Positions 41,431-54,536 are shown, counted from the stretch's first letter. The stretch is DNA of 64,000 nucleotides from Bacteroidales bacterium (GCA_017429685.1 JAFROL010000008.1:1-64000), one strand, 5' to 3'. The notes: generated by a model not told the origin, from the sequence alone. Made by a program: numbers and translations.

Positions 41431-43716
41431 TCACATAACGTTAAACCTCAAGCCAATATAATATAATCTTCCCATCAGAGGAGCATACACGACACTGGCG
41501 TCGAAAGCCTGCGAAAAAGGTGCATCATAACCTATGACTGGATGAGGCTGAACATAACCTGTGATATTCTCTATTCCTCCGTAAAGTTCAAAACGCTTGA
41601 ATTTCCTTGTCACTTGGCAGAGCATATAGATGTAAGGATCGGTCTCGCCCTGAAGTGTCCCCTTGTTGAGCGGCAGGCGCTGTGGCCCGTTGAGCTGTGT
41701 GGTGAGGTCGAAGCGCCATTTGTCGAAACGCGTGTGGTAGCTGAGCACCAGCAGTCCTTTCCAGAACGAGGTGTAGGGTTTGCGCATCAGCTGGTTGTGG
41801 TAGGTGCACCACACGTCGTTGAGCTTGCCTGCAAGCGAGAGCGAGAAGCCGTCGAGGGGCTCGATGCTGAAATCGGCTTGCAACACGTTGGAGTAGCTCT
41901 GGCCGTCGAGGTTGTAGATGTGCGCCTCGTCGGCAGCGACGTCGAGGTCGAGGACGGCCTGACTGACAAAGCTGGTACGGTAGAAATCGACCGTCAGGCT
42001 GGCTTCGCGGTCGTCGCCAATCTTGAAGCGCTTGGAGATGTTAAGTCCGCCGTTCCAAGCCTCTTCGCGTGCTATCCACTCGTTCAGCACAATGCGGCGT
42101 CCCGATGCCAGGATGCCGAAATTCTCGGCGATAAGGTTGGGCGTGCGGAAACCGCGCCCTATGGAGCCGCGCAGAATCCAGTCGTGCCAGACGTTCCAAC
42201 GGAAATGCAGACGCGGAGTCAGCGCGTGGCTGCGGAAATCGCTGCCGGCATAGTGGGCAAACATCACCTGCTGCCGCTCTTCGGGCGGGACGCTGTAGTC
42301 GTAGCGCAGCCCCAGCGTGGCGTTGAAGCGGTCGCCGTAGAGGAATGTGAACTGGCCGAAGAGACCGGCCAGGATTTCGCGATAGTCGAAGTTGTCGCCG
42401 TCGCCGAACCAGTTTTGCGTTACGGCACCAATATACGGGAAATAGCCAAGCCGCTCGTCGACATCGCTGTAGCGGAACGAAACGCCGTAGTCGACGGTGT
42501 GTCCGCCAGCGACTTCGGCATTGACCAACAGGTTGACATAGAGGTTTTTCTCTTCGCCCCGATAGTCCGACATACCGTAGTATGCATCCTGCCGAAACCA
42601 GGTGGCCGCCACCTGCGAGCCAAACGAGGCGGTGTTGGATAGGCGGAAGCCGTTCTTGGTGAATAGGTGCAGACGGTCGGTGGTGCCGCCGAAGCCGTAG
42701 ATGCTGTCGCTGCCGCGCATTTCTTTTTCGAAGCGCATATCGCCACCGAGGCGATACTCGTGAATGTAGTTGAACAGCGTCTGCGAGTGGAATCCTGACG
42801 GAGCCTCATAATCCCAGCGGTTGACGACGTTGAGCTGCTGCTGGAGCGGATAGTCCGCAAAACCGTCGTGGCCGATATGGTCGGTCCGCTGGGCGTTGTA
42901 GGTGCCGTAGACCAGCAGTCCGGTAGCAAGATGCTCGTTGAAACGATGGTTCAGCTTGGCAGTGATTTCGGACTTTAGGTCGCTGTTTTCGTAGAGGTTG
43001 AGCGAGAAGCGGTCGCCTTTGTGCGGCTTTTCGTACTCGAGGTTGATGGTGCCGGTGATGGCCTCGTAGCCGCTTTTGACCGTCGCCACTCCCTTGCTGA
43101 CCGAGATGCTCTCCATCCATTGGCCCGGCACATAGCCGAGGCCGAAGGGCGCAGACAGGCCTTTCAGAAAGGGGACGTTTTCGAGCAGCATCTGAGAATA
43201 GACGCCCGTAAGTCCAAGCAGCTGAATCTGCTTGCTGCCCGACACGGCATCGCTGTAGCCGACATCGACCGTGGCAGAATTCTCGAAACTCTCGCCCAGA
43301 TTGCAACAGGCCAGACCACGCAGGCCTTCGGTAGTGATTACCTCGGTCTGCTCAATGGAGTTCATCTTGCTGAACGTGGCACGTCGGCGGCTGCGGACCT
43401 TCACCCTCTTCAGCTGCACGCCGCTGTGATGCAGGCGAATCTCGACAACTGTATCGGTAAGCGAATGAACGACAAGGGTGTCGCTGACATAGCCCATACT
43501 TTGCGTAACCAAGGTATGGACCTTGGGATGAATGCTTAAAACAAAACTGCCCTCCGTGTCGGTCAGCGTGCCGACATCGGTCCCCATCCAGCCGACGGTG
43601 ACAAACGCCAAAGGCTTGCCACTGCCAGCATCCACTACTGTCCCTTTAAGTTGCTGGGCGGAAACGGTACCCGTCAGCAGCAAAAAGAAAGAGAGCAGCA
43701 GTGGCCGTAATTTCAT
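41431..43716 (-). CDS. TonB-dependent outer-membrane receptor with carboxypeptidase-like domain
   Basis: A 761-aa outer-membrane receptor: signal peptide (to TVSAQ), an N-terminal carboxypeptidase-D-regulatory-like domain (LKGTVVDAGSGKPLAFVTVGWMGTDVGTLTDTEGSFVLSI, residues 22-100), a plug (GLRGLACCNLGESFENSATVDVGYSDAVSGSKQIQLLGLTGVYSQMLLENVPFL) and a 22-strand-type barrel ending in the aromatic LYYIGLRFNVM. It imports a siderophore, metal or vitamin using TonB energy. The Cys pair ACCN in the plug and the following HMA-like gene suggest metal uptake. The gene starts 8 bp after the barrel protein gene, so it belongs to that transcript. Confidence 0.92.
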   Translation of the reverse strand: MKLRPLLLSFFLLLTGTVSAQQLKGTVVDAGSGKPLAFVTVGWMGTDVGTLTDTEGSFVLSIHPKVHTLVTQSMGYVSDTLVVHSLTDTVVEIRLHHSGVQLKRVKVRSRRRATFSKMNSIEQTEVITTEGLRGLACCNLGESFENSATVDVGYSDAVSGSKQIQLLGLTGVYSQMLLENVPFLKGLSAPFGLGYVPGQWMESISVSKGVATVKSGYEAITGTINLEYEKPHKGDRFSLNLYENSDLKSEITAKLNHRFNEHLATGLLVYGTYNAQRTDHIGHDGFADYPLQQQLNVVNRWDYEAPSGFHSQTLFNYIHEYRLGGDMRFEKEMRGSDSIYGFGGTTDRLHLFTKNGFRLSNTASFGSQVAATWFRQDAYYGMSDYRGEEKNLYVNLLVNAEVAGGHTVDYGVSFRYSDVDERLGYFPYIGAVTQNWFGDGDNFDYREILAGLFGQFTFLYGDRFNATLGLRYDYSVPPEERQQVMFAHYAGSDFRSHALTPRLHFRWNVWHDWILRGSIGRGFRTPNLIAENFGILASGRRIVLNEWIAREEAWNGGLNISKRFKIGDDREASLTVDFYRTSFVSQAVLDLDVAADEAHIYNLDGQSYSNVLQADFSIEPLDGFSLSLAGKLNDVWCTYHNQLMRKPYTSFWKGLLVLSYHTRFDKWRFDLTTQLNGPQRLPLNKGTLQGETDPYIYMLCQVTRKFKRFELYGGIENITGYVQPHPVIGYDAPFSQAFDASVVYAPLMGRLYYIGLRFNVM

Positions 43717-43724
43717 AGCGTTAA

Positions 43725-44312
43725 TCAGAACAATAGGCCTACGCCGAGACGGTAGAACATTTCGCCCTCCGAATAGCGAGCCACACGCGCATCGACATAT
43801 AGGACATCGAACAGGTCGACACCTACGCCGGCAATCAGCGAATACTTGCTGAAATCCATACCGCTGTCGCTCGTGGCGCCTTTGATTGTTGTATAGAACT
43901 CGGGGCCTGCGAACACGCGCAGGTCGACAAGTTTTTCGAGGTCAATCAGATGGACGGCAGCAAGCACAGGCACAGACAGATTAACCGTCTGAACATTCTG
44001 GAACGCTGTCATCGCCGACGCAATGAAGTCGGTCTGCGCATCGACAGAATCCCATATCGAGCCGATGGAGAAATTAGCCTCGGGCTGGATGGTGATAAGT
44101 CGACCCACATTGACACGCAGCAGCAGACCTGCCTCGCAACCCTTCAGGAACTCGGTCGAAAAATTCTGGACCTCGTTGGTCACATTGTTTATCATATCGT
44201 CGACCGAACTGGACGAGTACTGCACTTTCAGACCCATCTGAAACAACTGGGCACGTGCCGGGATGCAAACGGCAGCCAGCAAGAATGCCAAAATTAAAAA
44301 TCTTTTTTTCAT
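43725..44312 (-). CDS. outer-membrane beta-barrel protein
   Basis: About 195 aa from ATG 44312 (MKKRFLILAFLLAAVCIPARAQ signal peptide; an upstream in-frame start at 44420 would lie within secA). The mature part alternates aromatic/hydrophobic strands (LFQMGLKVQYSSSSVDDMINN, VGRLITIQPEANFSIGSIWD, VNLSVPVLAAVHLIDL, DLRVFAGPEFYTTIKG, YSLIAGVGVDLFDVLYVDARVARYSEGEMFYRLGVGLLF), like the small PorT/OmpA-barrel family of Bacteroidota. It probably forms an 8-stranded barrel. It lies 47 bp after secA and 8 bp before the TonB receptor. Confidence 0.8.
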   Translation of the reverse strand: MKKRFLILAFLLAAVCIPARAQLFQMGLKVQYSSSSVDDMINNVTNEVQNFSTEFLKGCEAGLLLRVNVGRLITIQPEANFSIGSIWDSVDAQTDFIASAMTAFQNVQTVNLSVPVLAAVHLIDLEKLVDLRVFAGPEFYTTIKGATSDSGMDFSKYSLIAGVGVDLFDVLYVDARVARYSEGEMFYRLGVGLLF

Positions 44313-44359
44313 AAGTGTTTGATTGTTTAATGATATAATAGGATAAATGTTTTCGATTA

Positions 44360-47653
<3,294 letters not shown>

Positions 47654-47728
47654 TTTATGCAGTTACAAATATTTTAAATTACTAATTAATAAACCGTTGC
47701 AAGAACAACAACATTCTGCAACATTCTA

Positions 47729-47736
47729 CAAAGATA
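47729..47736 (-). promoter_or_regulatory. -7 box TATCTTTG (secA)
   Basis: Minus-strand TATCTTTG, 76 bp before the secA start; no firm -33 box. Confidence 0.6.
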
Positions 47737-47903
47737 CAAACATTCGTCAAAACAGCAAAAAATAATAACCTTTTCGACGAAAAAATTATAATTATCGGAA
47801 CTGTTCCCGTAACGTACTGTACCATCAACATAGATTCTATGAGAGGAAACTGCAAAAAAAGAGGTTTAAGAGTACTTAATTTCGGTATAATAAAAAAAAA
47901 TTG

Positions 47904-47911
47904 TAAATTTG
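47904..47911 (+). promoter_or_regulatory. -7 box TAAATTTG
   Basis: TAnnTTTG match followed by CATTTTC, 39 bp before the small lipoprotein start. Confidence 0.65.
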
Positions 47912-47949
47912 CATTTTCTAACAACGAATATTCTTTGCAACAAAATATT

Positions 47950-48279
47950 ATGAATAAAAGACTTACCATCGTCGCCACATTAATGGCGGCACTGACGCTA
48001 ACCACAGCCTGCAGCAACCGCGACCCACATCGACGCGGCATCGAAGCCGGCAAGGCTGCCTGCGAATGCTATAAACTTGAAGGTCTTGAAGCCGTACAAA
48101 AATGCTTAGACCAAATCGAGAAGGACAATCAGGAGCTACTGACCGATACAGCATACATCAATGCCATTGAAAGCCAACTGCTTGAATGCATCACTGACGG
48201 CGTCATCGACATAGAAAAACCAATAAAAGAAAAGCCGTCACCAAAAACAACCATAAGCGATACAGTAAATAACAAATAA
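47950..48279 (+). CDS. small lipoprotein
   Basis: About 109 aa from ATG 47950. The longer frame from 47839 adds 37 residues that pass through the promoter. Lipobox LTTAC at about Cys21, then RGIEAGKAACECYKLEGLEAVQKCLDQIEKDNQELLTDTAYINAIESQLLECITDGVIDIEKP, a short helical domain with three spaced Cys (AACEC..., KCLDQ, LLECI) that could form disulfides. No recognised family. The aldo/keto reductase gene starts 4 bp downstream, so they share an mRNA. Confidence 0.75.
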   Translation: MNKRLTIVATLMAALTLTTACSNRDPHRRGIEAGKAACECYKLEGLEAVQKCLDQIEKDNQELLTDTAYINAIESQLLECITDGVIDIEKPIKEKPSPKTTISDTVNNK

Positions 48280-48283
48280 ATTA

Positions 48284-49321
48284 ATGGGACAAATGTTCGT
48301 AACACTCGGAAAATCAGGACTCGTAGTGCCTAAAAACGGTTTTGGGGCACTGCCAATACAAAGAATATCAAAGGAAGAAACCATACGACTGATCCACAAG
48401 GCTTTCGACAACGGTATGTACTATTTCGACACTGCCCGTTTCTATACCGACAGCGAGGAGAAACTGGGCGACGCCCTCTACGACCGTCGCGACAAGGTGA
48501 TTATCAGCACCAAGACGGGGGCCACCACCGCCGAAGGCTTCTGGAAGGACCTCGAGACGTCGCTGCGCCTGCTGCGCACCGACTACATCGACCTCTACCA
48601 GTTCCACAACCCCGCTTTCTGCCCCCTGCCTGGCGACGGCACAGGCCTGTACGAGGCTATGCTCGAGGCTCAACAGCAAGGCAAGGTGCGCCACATAGGC
48701 ATCACCAACCACCGCCTGGCTGTGGCCCAGCAGGCCATCGACTGCGGCCTGTACGAGACGTTGCAGTTCCCATTCTCCTACCTGGCTTCGGACAAGGAGC
48801 TTTCGCTCGTCAACCAGTGCGCCGAGAAGAACATCGGCTTCATCTGTATGAAAGCCCTTGCCGGCGGACTTATCAACCACGCCGCCACGGCCTACGCCTA
48901 CCTGGCCCAGTTTCCCAATGTGGAGCCGATCTGGGGCATACAGCGCGAAAGCGAGCTGGACGAGTTCATCTCGTTCCAAAGCAATCCGCCCGAGCTCGAC
49001 GACGAGATGCGCCAGCGCATCGAAAAGGACCGCCGTGAACTGACTGGCGACTTCTGCCGTGGTTGCGGCTACTGCCAGCCCTGCACCGTGGGCATCGAAA
49101 TCGAGAGCTGCAACCGTATGTACCTCTTCCTGCGCCGCGCCCCCTATTCGGTCTACCTCACCGAGGAGTTCAACAAGAAGATGCACCAGATCGAGGACTG
49201 CGTACACTGCGACGTCTGCAAGAGCCGCTGCCCCTACGGCCTCGACATCCCCAACCTGCTGCAGCGCAACCTCGAAGACTGGAACGAGCACTGGGCAAAC
49301 CGCGAGAAATATCTGAAGTGA
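48284..49321 (+). CDS. aldo/keto reductase with C-terminal 4Fe-4S domain
   Basis: A 345-aa oxidoreductase. The N-terminal TIM barrel has the catalytic tetrad in context: YYFDTARFYTDSEEKLG (Asp, Tyr), VIISTKTG (Lys) and IDLYQFHNP (His). The C-terminal part has ferredoxin-type Cys clusters CRGCGYCQPC and CVHCDVCKSRCPYGLDIPNLL, as in the Fe-S aldo/keto reductases of anaerobes. It probably transfers electrons between NAD(P)H and an iron-sulfur partner while reducing a carbonyl; the substrate is unknown. It lies 4 bp after a lipoprotein gene. Confidence 0.93.
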   Translation: MGQMFVTLGKSGLVVPKNGFGALPIQRISKEETIRLIHKAFDNGMYYFDTARFYTDSEEKLGDALYDRRDKVIISTKTGATTAEGFWKDLETSLRLLRTDYIDLYQFHNPAFCPLPGDGTGLYEAMLEAQQQGKVRHIGITNHRLAVAQQAIDCGLYETLQFPFSYLASDKELSLVNQCAEKNIGFICMKALAGGLINHAATAYAYLAQFPNVEPIWGIQRESELDEFISFQSNPPELDDEMRQRIEKDRRELTGDFCRGCGYCQPCTVGIEIESCNRMYLFLRRAPYSVYLTEEFNKKMHQIEDCVHCDVCKSRCPYGLDIPNLLQRNLEDWNEHWANREKYLK

Positions 49322-49342
49322 ACCTCTAATAATTTTCTTTTT

Positions 49343-49490
49343 TGACCGCGAATTACACGAATTTAACGAATTAAAAACTCCGTAAATATTAACTGTGAAA
49401 GCAAACGATGCTGCCACACACGGGGCCACTCTACGCGCTCCACAGGAGCTTGTACCAAGCAAAACGCGAATTAAACGAATTAATAGAGGT
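49343..49490. repeat. CGAATTAAA word repeat (second site)
   Basis: GACCGCGAATTACACGAATTTAACGAATTA and, about 100 bp later, CAAGCAAAACGCGAATTAAACGAATTAATAGAGG match the two ends of the tract at 38640-38730. Confidence 0.85.
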
Positions 49491-49554
49491 TGCCTGAAAT
49501 AAAACAGGCATTCGCAAAAAATTTCAACTTTAAACTCTCAACTTACAACTAAAA

Positions 49555-50235
49555 ATGTCACCCGACACTCTACCTTTCTTCACGGAACTGGCACAGAACA
49601 ACAACCGCGAGTGGTTTATGGACAATAAGAGCCGCTACGATGCCATCCGCGAGGAATTCATTGATCTGACAGCACATATAATTGACGAAATAAGCGTCCT
49701 CGACCCCACCATAGGCCATCCCGACCCGAAGAAATGCCTTTACCGCATCTACCGCGACCTGCGCTTCACACAGGACAAACGGCCCTACAAGACGCACATC
49801 TCATTCTTTCTCAGTAGCTACGGCATCAAGCGCAGCGGCGAGGCGGGCTACTACCTGCAGATCGGGCAGGAAGACTACGGCCTGACGGGCAACTGCTCGC
49901 TTGGCGGCGGCATTTTTATGCCCGACAAGGACAAGTTGGCGGCCATCCGACAGGAGATTTTCTACAACCCCGACGAGTTCCTGGCTATCGTCAACGAGAA
50001 GAACTACAAGAAGTTTTTCGGCGACACATTCTTCACCACACGTGTCCTGAGCCGCGCACCCAAGGGCTATCCCAACGACTGGGAACACGCACGCTGGCTG
50101 AAATTCAACGACTACTGCACTATGCACGCCGTGCCCGACAGTGTGCTGGCCAGCGACGGTCTGAAGGACTATGTGATGAAGGTGTTCCGTGCCTCGGTGC
50201 CGCTGAACAAGTTCATACAGAAAGCGACAAGCTGA
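49555..50235 (+). CDS. DUF2461 domain protein
   Basis: A 226-aa soluble protein spanning the whole DUF2461 (TIGR02453) domain: LPFFTELAQNNNREWFMDNKSRYDAIREEFIDLTAHII at the start, KKCLYRIYRDLRFTQDKRPYKTHISFFLSSYGIKRSGEAGYYLQIG in the middle and KFFGDTFFTTRVLSRAPKGYPNDWEHARWLKFNDY later. The family is common in bacteria and fungi and has no agreed function. It is flanked by CGAATTAAA repeats upstream and a bidirectional terminator downstream. Confidence 0.92.
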   Translation: MSPDTLPFFTELAQNNNREWFMDNKSRYDAIREEFIDLTAHIIDEISVLDPTIGHPDPKKCLYRIYRDLRFTQDKRPYKTHISFFLSSYGIKRSGEAGYYLQIGQEDYGLTGNCSLGGGIFMPDKDKLAAIRQEIFYNPDEFLAIVNEKNYKKFFGDTFFTTRVLSRAPKGYPNDWEHARWLKFNDYCTMHAVPDSVLASDGLKDYVMKVFRASVPLNKFIQKATS

Positions 50236-50251
50236 CATCATAATCAACAAA

Positions 50252-50285
50252 AAAAAGGTGGCACCGAATGGCGCCACCTTTTTTT
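50252..50285. terminator. bidirectional terminator
   Basis: Stem AAAAAAGGTGGC (50252-50263) / GCCACCTTTTTT (50274-50285), between converging genes, T-run on both strands. Confidence 0.9.
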
Positions 50286-50299
50286 GTTATGTGCAAATG

Positions 50300-51931
50300 C
50301 TATTTCTCTTCCTTGATGTTGGGCTCTTCGAGGCCGTAGCCTTTCTTCTTGTCAACGGCCTTGAGGTAGACCGAGATGAGAAGGGCTGCAATGCCGAGGG
50401 CTGCCAGCATAACCAGAGCCCAGGTGTAGTTGAGCTCGTGGGCGGCGGTGCCTTCGGGGTTGGTGTTGTTGAGCACCATACCGATCAGCGCCGGGAAGAG
50501 GCCGAGACCGATATTCTGAATCCAGAAGATAGCTGCATATGCCGAGCCAATGATCTTCTCGTCGACCAGCTTGGGCACCGAGGGCCACAGGGCTGCAGGC
50601 ACCAGCGAGAAGGAGGCGCCAAGGACAAGGATGGTGACGTAGGCCACAACCGTACCGCCAACGGCATTACCCTTGAAAGCGGGCAGGATGAAGGCGAAGG
50701 TGAGGTGGCAGATGACCAGCAGGATGGAGCCGAGCATCAGCATCGTGGCAGCCTTGCCCTTATGGTCGACATAGTTGCCAAGGATCGGGGTGATGGCCAC
50801 AGCCAACAGCGGGAAGACGGCGAAGATGGTTTCGGCCGTGCCGCGCATATAGCCCATATAGCAATAGACCACCAGGGCAACAATGGCCAGGCACATAAGA
50901 CCGTACTTCATACCCTTGTTCTTGGAGAAGTTGCTGGCGAAAGCGCAGACAGCAACGACAAGCATAATGACATACTGGACGATGGTCACCTGAGGACTTG
51001 CCCAGAAAGTGCCTTCAGCGGCAGGATTGAGCGTCAGGTTGCACTGCAGCATATTGACGGCATATTTCTGGAAGGGGAAAATGGCGCTGTAGTAAAGCAC
51101 GCAGAGCAGGGCAACAAGCCAGAAGCCAAGGCTGGTGAAAATCTTGCCAAGATCGCTGATTTTGAAGGGGTCGTCCTTTTCTTCGGCCTCGCCGGTCTGG
51201 CCGTCGAGTTTCTTGTCCATAAAGAAATAGACGATGAACATAATCAGGGCGATGCAGAGCAGAACGACGCCAAACTTGACGGCATTGTCGACGTGGACTT
51301 CGCCACCGAGTTTTGCAAAGAAGGGCGAGAAAATCATACAGGTGGCAACACCAAGACGGGCCAGGGCCATCTCGGAACCCATAGCCAGAGCCGTTTCACG
51401 ACCCTTGAACCACTTGACGATACCACGGCTGACGGTGATACCAGCCATCTCGCAGCCGCATCCGAAGATCATAAAGCCGCAGGCGGCCAGCTTGGCCGAA
51501 GCGGGCATTCCGGCAGCAAAGGGTAGGATGGCGCCAATGACGGGCAGCTCGCCGTTCCAGTTCAGATGGGTGGTGAACCACTGCTCAAGGCCAGTGCCGA
51601 TGAAGCTGTCGCTGACGGCATAGAACTTGATGATACCGCCAACAAGCATCACAGCGCCAGAAAGAACGGCTGTGAAGCGTACGCCCATCTTGTCGAGGAT
51701 GATACCTGCAAAGATGAGGAAGAAGACATATACGTTGAGGAACACCTCAGCGCCCTGCATACGGCCAAACGAGCCGCTGTCCCATCCGCGGGTGTCCTGC
51801 ATCAGGTCCTTGATAGGCGACAAAATGTCCATAAAAATGTAGGCGCAAAACATAGCAAGCGCCAAAAGCAAAAGAGCAGTCCAACGCATTGCTGCACTGT
51901 CTCTCAATGTTTTAATACCTGTTTGTGTCAT
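50300..51931 (-). CDS. major facilitator superfamily transporter
   Basis: A 543-aa inner-membrane secondary transporter with about twelve hydrophobic helices, in two sixes split by a charged loop (KKLDGQTGEAEEKDDPFKISDLGKIF, about residue 235-260). Helix 1-2 region WTALLLLALAMFCAYIFMDILSPIKDLMQD and the A-motif-like GIILDKMGVRFTAVLSG mark the MFS. The closest resemblance by pattern is to the MFSD1/oligopeptide-like branch, but substrate cannot be assigned. The C-terminus is basic/acidic (KKKGYGLEEPNIKEEK). Monocistronic, with a -7 box at 51969-51976. Confidence 0.9.
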   Translation of the reverse strand: MTQTGIKTLRDSAAMRWTALLLLALAMFCAYIFMDILSPIKDLMQDTRGWDSGSFGRMQGAEVFLNVYVFFLIFAGIILDKMGVRFTAVLSGAVMLVGGIIKFYAVSDSFIGTGLEQWFTTHLNWNGELPVIGAILPFAAGMPASAKLAACGFMIFGCGCEMAGITVSRGIVKWFKGRETALAMGSEMALARLGVATCMIFSPFFAKLGGEVHVDNAVKFGVVLLCIALIMFIVYFFMDKKLDGQTGEAEEKDDPFKISDLGKIFTSLGFWLVALLCVLYYSAIFPFQKYAVNMLQCNLTLNPAAEGTFWASPQVTIVQYVIMLVVAVCAFASNFSKNKGMKYGLMCLAIVALVVYCYMGYMRGTAETIFAVFPLLAVAITPILGNYVDHKGKAATMLMLGSILLVICHLTFAFILPAFKGNAVGGTVVAYVTILVLGASFSLVPAALWPSVPKLVDEKIIGSAYAAIFWIQNIGLGLFPALIGMVLNNTNPEGTAAHELNYTWALVMLAALGIAALLISVYLKAVDKKKGYGLEEPNIKEEK

Positions 51932-51968
51932 ACTATTTTTATTTAATTATACATTTCAAACGGATTTG

Positions 51969-51976
51969 CAAAATTA
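51969..51976 (-). promoter_or_regulatory. -7 box TAATTTTG
   Basis: Minus-strand TAnnTTTG, 38 bp upstream of the MFS transporter start. Confidence 0.65.
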
Positions 51977-52167
51977 CGAAATAATTACAACATAGAACGG
52001 AACATTTGAAAAAAAAGTTAAACAGCTCTCCAATACCCTACAAAACAACAAACTATTCCAAAACATTTGTATTGGTTTTGTATTTGCAACATTTTGGATT
52101 GTTTTATGAAATATATTAGCAGTAACTGCGTTATATAAAACAAAAATAATCTGCTAATTATCGCAAT

Positions 52168-53157
52168 ATGAAAAAGAAAGTTGCATACATCCTTCTAATG
52201 CTCGCTGCGCTCTCGGTTTCAGCGCAGAGCCGCCAGCTGACTCTCAGCAAAAGCGACTACAGTATGGATGGCTATCTCGTCGTCACCAACGACAGCCTGC
52301 TGCAACGCCTTCATACTGAGCGCTTCGACACCATCTGGCTGGAAACGCCGCACAATGGGGTCAAACTGCTGAAGCCACATTCCATATTCTGGAGCAACTG
52401 GACCGAAGAGCCAGCCGGCTGCGACGGCACTTTCAGCGTGGACCGCGACACCAACGTTTGGTTCCGCGACAGCAACTGCATCTCCATCAATCAACGATGG
52501 ACGACGGACTTCCTGTTCCGCAACGCCGAAAACATTATGGAAGTCAACACTCGCCTGACGGGCATCGGTATGTACTATCCTCGCGGCGAATACGATACCG
52601 CCACAACACACCCCTACCCTTCCACTGCTATTGCATTCCGCTATGCCGACGAGGACTACTACATTCCGATAAGCGACAGCATCGATTGGAATCAAAATGA
52701 AATCTGCCTCCGCGACAGCGTGCACCTCACAATCAGCATCCAAAGGGATAGATTGGGTCCACGTGGCGAGACGCCCTACACCGAAGTGACCGCTTGGGAG
52801 CGCATAAACATCCCCGGAGAGGTGGACACCATAGGTCGCTTCGTATGCTACAACGGCGACACCATCTATTTCACCAGCCGTGAGGCATACTGGGAAACAC
52901 ACACTTACAGCATCAACGACAATCCGAACCCGCAGAACGGCTGGGACGAGCACATCGGGCCCCTCTTCATACTGAGCCTGCAAGAAAGCCTGTGCAAGAA
53001 GATGCAGGGGGTGTTCTTCAAATACGTGCAATTCTACGACCGCGGCAACCGCTGGTGGACAACAGAATACTACCGCACGCAGCCCAAAGACCACAATGTG
53101 CAAGGAGCGTGGCCAGACCTCCCCTGCACCATTTATATGCAGGCGAAGAGGTTTTAA
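52168..53157 (+). CDS. secreted protein of unknown function
   Basis: A 329-aa exported protein: signal peptide MKKKVAYILLMLAALSVSAQ, then beta-rich sequence (SDYSMDGYLVVTNDSLLQRLHTERFDTIWLETPHNGVKLLKPHSIFW ...) with several Asp/Trp/Cys residues (WFRDSNCISINQRW, DWNQNEICLRDSVHLTIS). No T9SS tail or lipobox, so periplasmic or released. The C-terminal third contains IGPLFILSLQESLCKKMQGVFFKYVQFYD. Family not recognised. It ends just before the tyrS terminator. Confidence 0.75.
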   Translation: MKKKVAYILLMLAALSVSAQSRQLTLSKSDYSMDGYLVVTNDSLLQRLHTERFDTIWLETPHNGVKLLKPHSIFWSNWTEEPAGCDGTFSVDRDTNVWFRDSNCISINQRWTTDFLFRNAENIMEVNTRLTGIGMYYPRGEYDTATTHPYPSTAIAFRYADEDYYIPISDSIDWNQNEICLRDSVHLTISIQRDRLGPRGETPYTEVTAWERINIPGEVDTIGRFVCYNGDTIYFTSREAYWETHTYSINDNPNPQNGWDEHIGPLFILSLQESLCKKMQGVFFKYVQFYDRGNRWWTTEYYRTQPKDHNVQGAWPDLPCTIYMQAKRF

Positions 53158-53159
53158 GA

Positions 53160-53199
53160 AAAAGGATACGCCCGCAGGCCGTTGGCCTGCGGGCGTATC
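53160..53199 (-). terminator. tyrS terminator
   Basis: Perfect 16-bp GC-rich stem GATACGCCCGCAGGCC (53165-53180) around a 3-nt loop, followed on the minus strand by CTTTTT. Confidence 0.9.
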
Positions 53200-53219
53200 A
53201 GTTATCGGGAAATACGCTA

Positions 53220-54494
53220 TTATTCCACGTTCAGGATATAGTAGTTCTTCTTGCCTTTCTGGACAAGGATGCAGCCACAGCTGAGGATATCGGCCGACGA
53301 CAGACGGAAGTCCTCGCCAACCTTCTGCTTATTGACCATAATGGAATTCTGCTTCAGCTCGCGGCGGATTTCGCCCTTGCTGGCGAACATACCCGTCTCG
53401 GCGGCCAGGTCGATCAGCGACGGCAGGGCCTCGATCTGCGCACGCGTCACATTGAACTGCGGCACACCGTCGAAGACGCTGAGCAGCGTATCGCGGTCGA
53501 GGGCATTGAGCTGCTCGGTAGTGGCTTTACCGAAAAGCAGCTCACTGGCAGCGATGGCGGTGTCGTAGGCCTGCTGGCCGTGGACGCGGATGGTGATATC
53601 CTTGGCAAGGGCCTTTTGCAGGATGCGGCGTTCGGGAGCTTCGGCGTGCTGGCGCTCCAGCTCCTCGACCTCCTCTTTCGACAAGAGGGTGAATATGCGG
53701 ATATAGCGCGCCGTGTCGACATCCGAGCAGTTGAGCCAGAACTGGTAGAACTTGTAGGGGCTGGTCTTTTCGGGGTCGAGCCACACGTTGCCGCCCTCGG
53801 TCTTGCCGAACTTGGTGCCGTCGGCCTTGGTGATGAGCGGGCAGGTCAAAGCGAAGGCCTCGCCGCCTTCCATACGGCGAATCAGCTCGGTGCCAGTGGT
53901 GATGTTGCCCCACTGGTCGCTGCCGCCCATCTGAAGCTTGCAGCCCTTGGTGCGGTATAGCGTCAGGAAGTCGTAGCCCTGCAGCAGCTGATAGCTGAAC
54001 TCGGTGAAGGAGATGCCTGTCTCCATACGTTTCTTGACCGAGTCCTTGGTCATCATATAGTTAACAGTGATGTGCTTGCCCACATCGCGGATGAAATCGA
54101 GGAAAAGATAGTCCTTCATCCAGTCGTAGTTGTTGAGGATTTCGGCACCGTTGACGGGGTTGTCGAAATCGAGGAAACGCTCCAGCTGCTTCTTGATGCA
54201 GCTGACGTTGTGCTGGATCTCTTCGGGGGTGAGCAATTTGCGTTCGGCGGCCTTGAACGACGGGTCGCCGATCATACCCGTAGCGCCACCGACGACTGCC
54301 AGCGGCTTGTGGCCAGCCATCTGCAGGTGCTTGAGGAGCATTATGCTGACGAGGTGTCCGATGTGGAGGCTGTCGGCCGTGGGGTCGATGCCCACATAGG
54401 CAGTGGTCATTTCCTTATTGAGTTGTTCTTCTGTACCCGGCATCATATCGTGTATCATACCGCGCCATTTCAGTTCTTCTACTAAGTTGCTCAT
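53220..54494 (-). CDS. tyrS: tyrosyl-tRNA synthetase
   Basis: About 424 aa from ATG 54494 ([13 protein letters not shown]); an upstream in-frame ATG at 54536 lies in the previous gene's terminator region. A class I synthetase charging tRNA-Tyr. The HIGH-type motif is [15 protein letters not shown], the KMSKS-type loop [13 protein letters not shown]; TyrRS signatures [24 protein letters not shown] and [18 protein letters not shown] are present. A C-terminal S4-like RNA-binding domain starts at about residue 355. Typical length. Confidence 0.97.
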   Translation of the reverse strand: MSNLVEELKWRGMIHDMMPGTEEQLNKEMTTAYVGIDPTADSLHIGHLVSIMLLKHLQMAGHKPLAVVGGATGMIGDPSFKAAERKLLTPEEIQHNVSCIKKQLERFLDFDNPVNGAEILNNYDWMKDYLFLDFIRDVGKHITVNYMMTKDSVKKRMETGISFTEFSYQLLQGYDFLTLYRTKGCKLQMGGSDQWGNITTGTELIRRMEGGEAFALTCPLITKADGTKFGKTEGGNVWLDPEKTSPYKFYQFWLNCSDVDTARYIRIFTLLSKEEVEELERQHAEAPERRILQKALAKDITIRVHGQQAYDTAIAASELLFGKATTEQLNALDRDTLLSVFDGVPQFNVTRAQIEALPSLIDLAAETGMFASKGEIRRELKQNSIMVNKQKVGEDFRLSSADILSCGCILVQKGKKNYYILNVE

Positions 54495-54536
54495 TGTATA
54501 ATATAAAATATGAATTAATACATTAATATATCTCAT

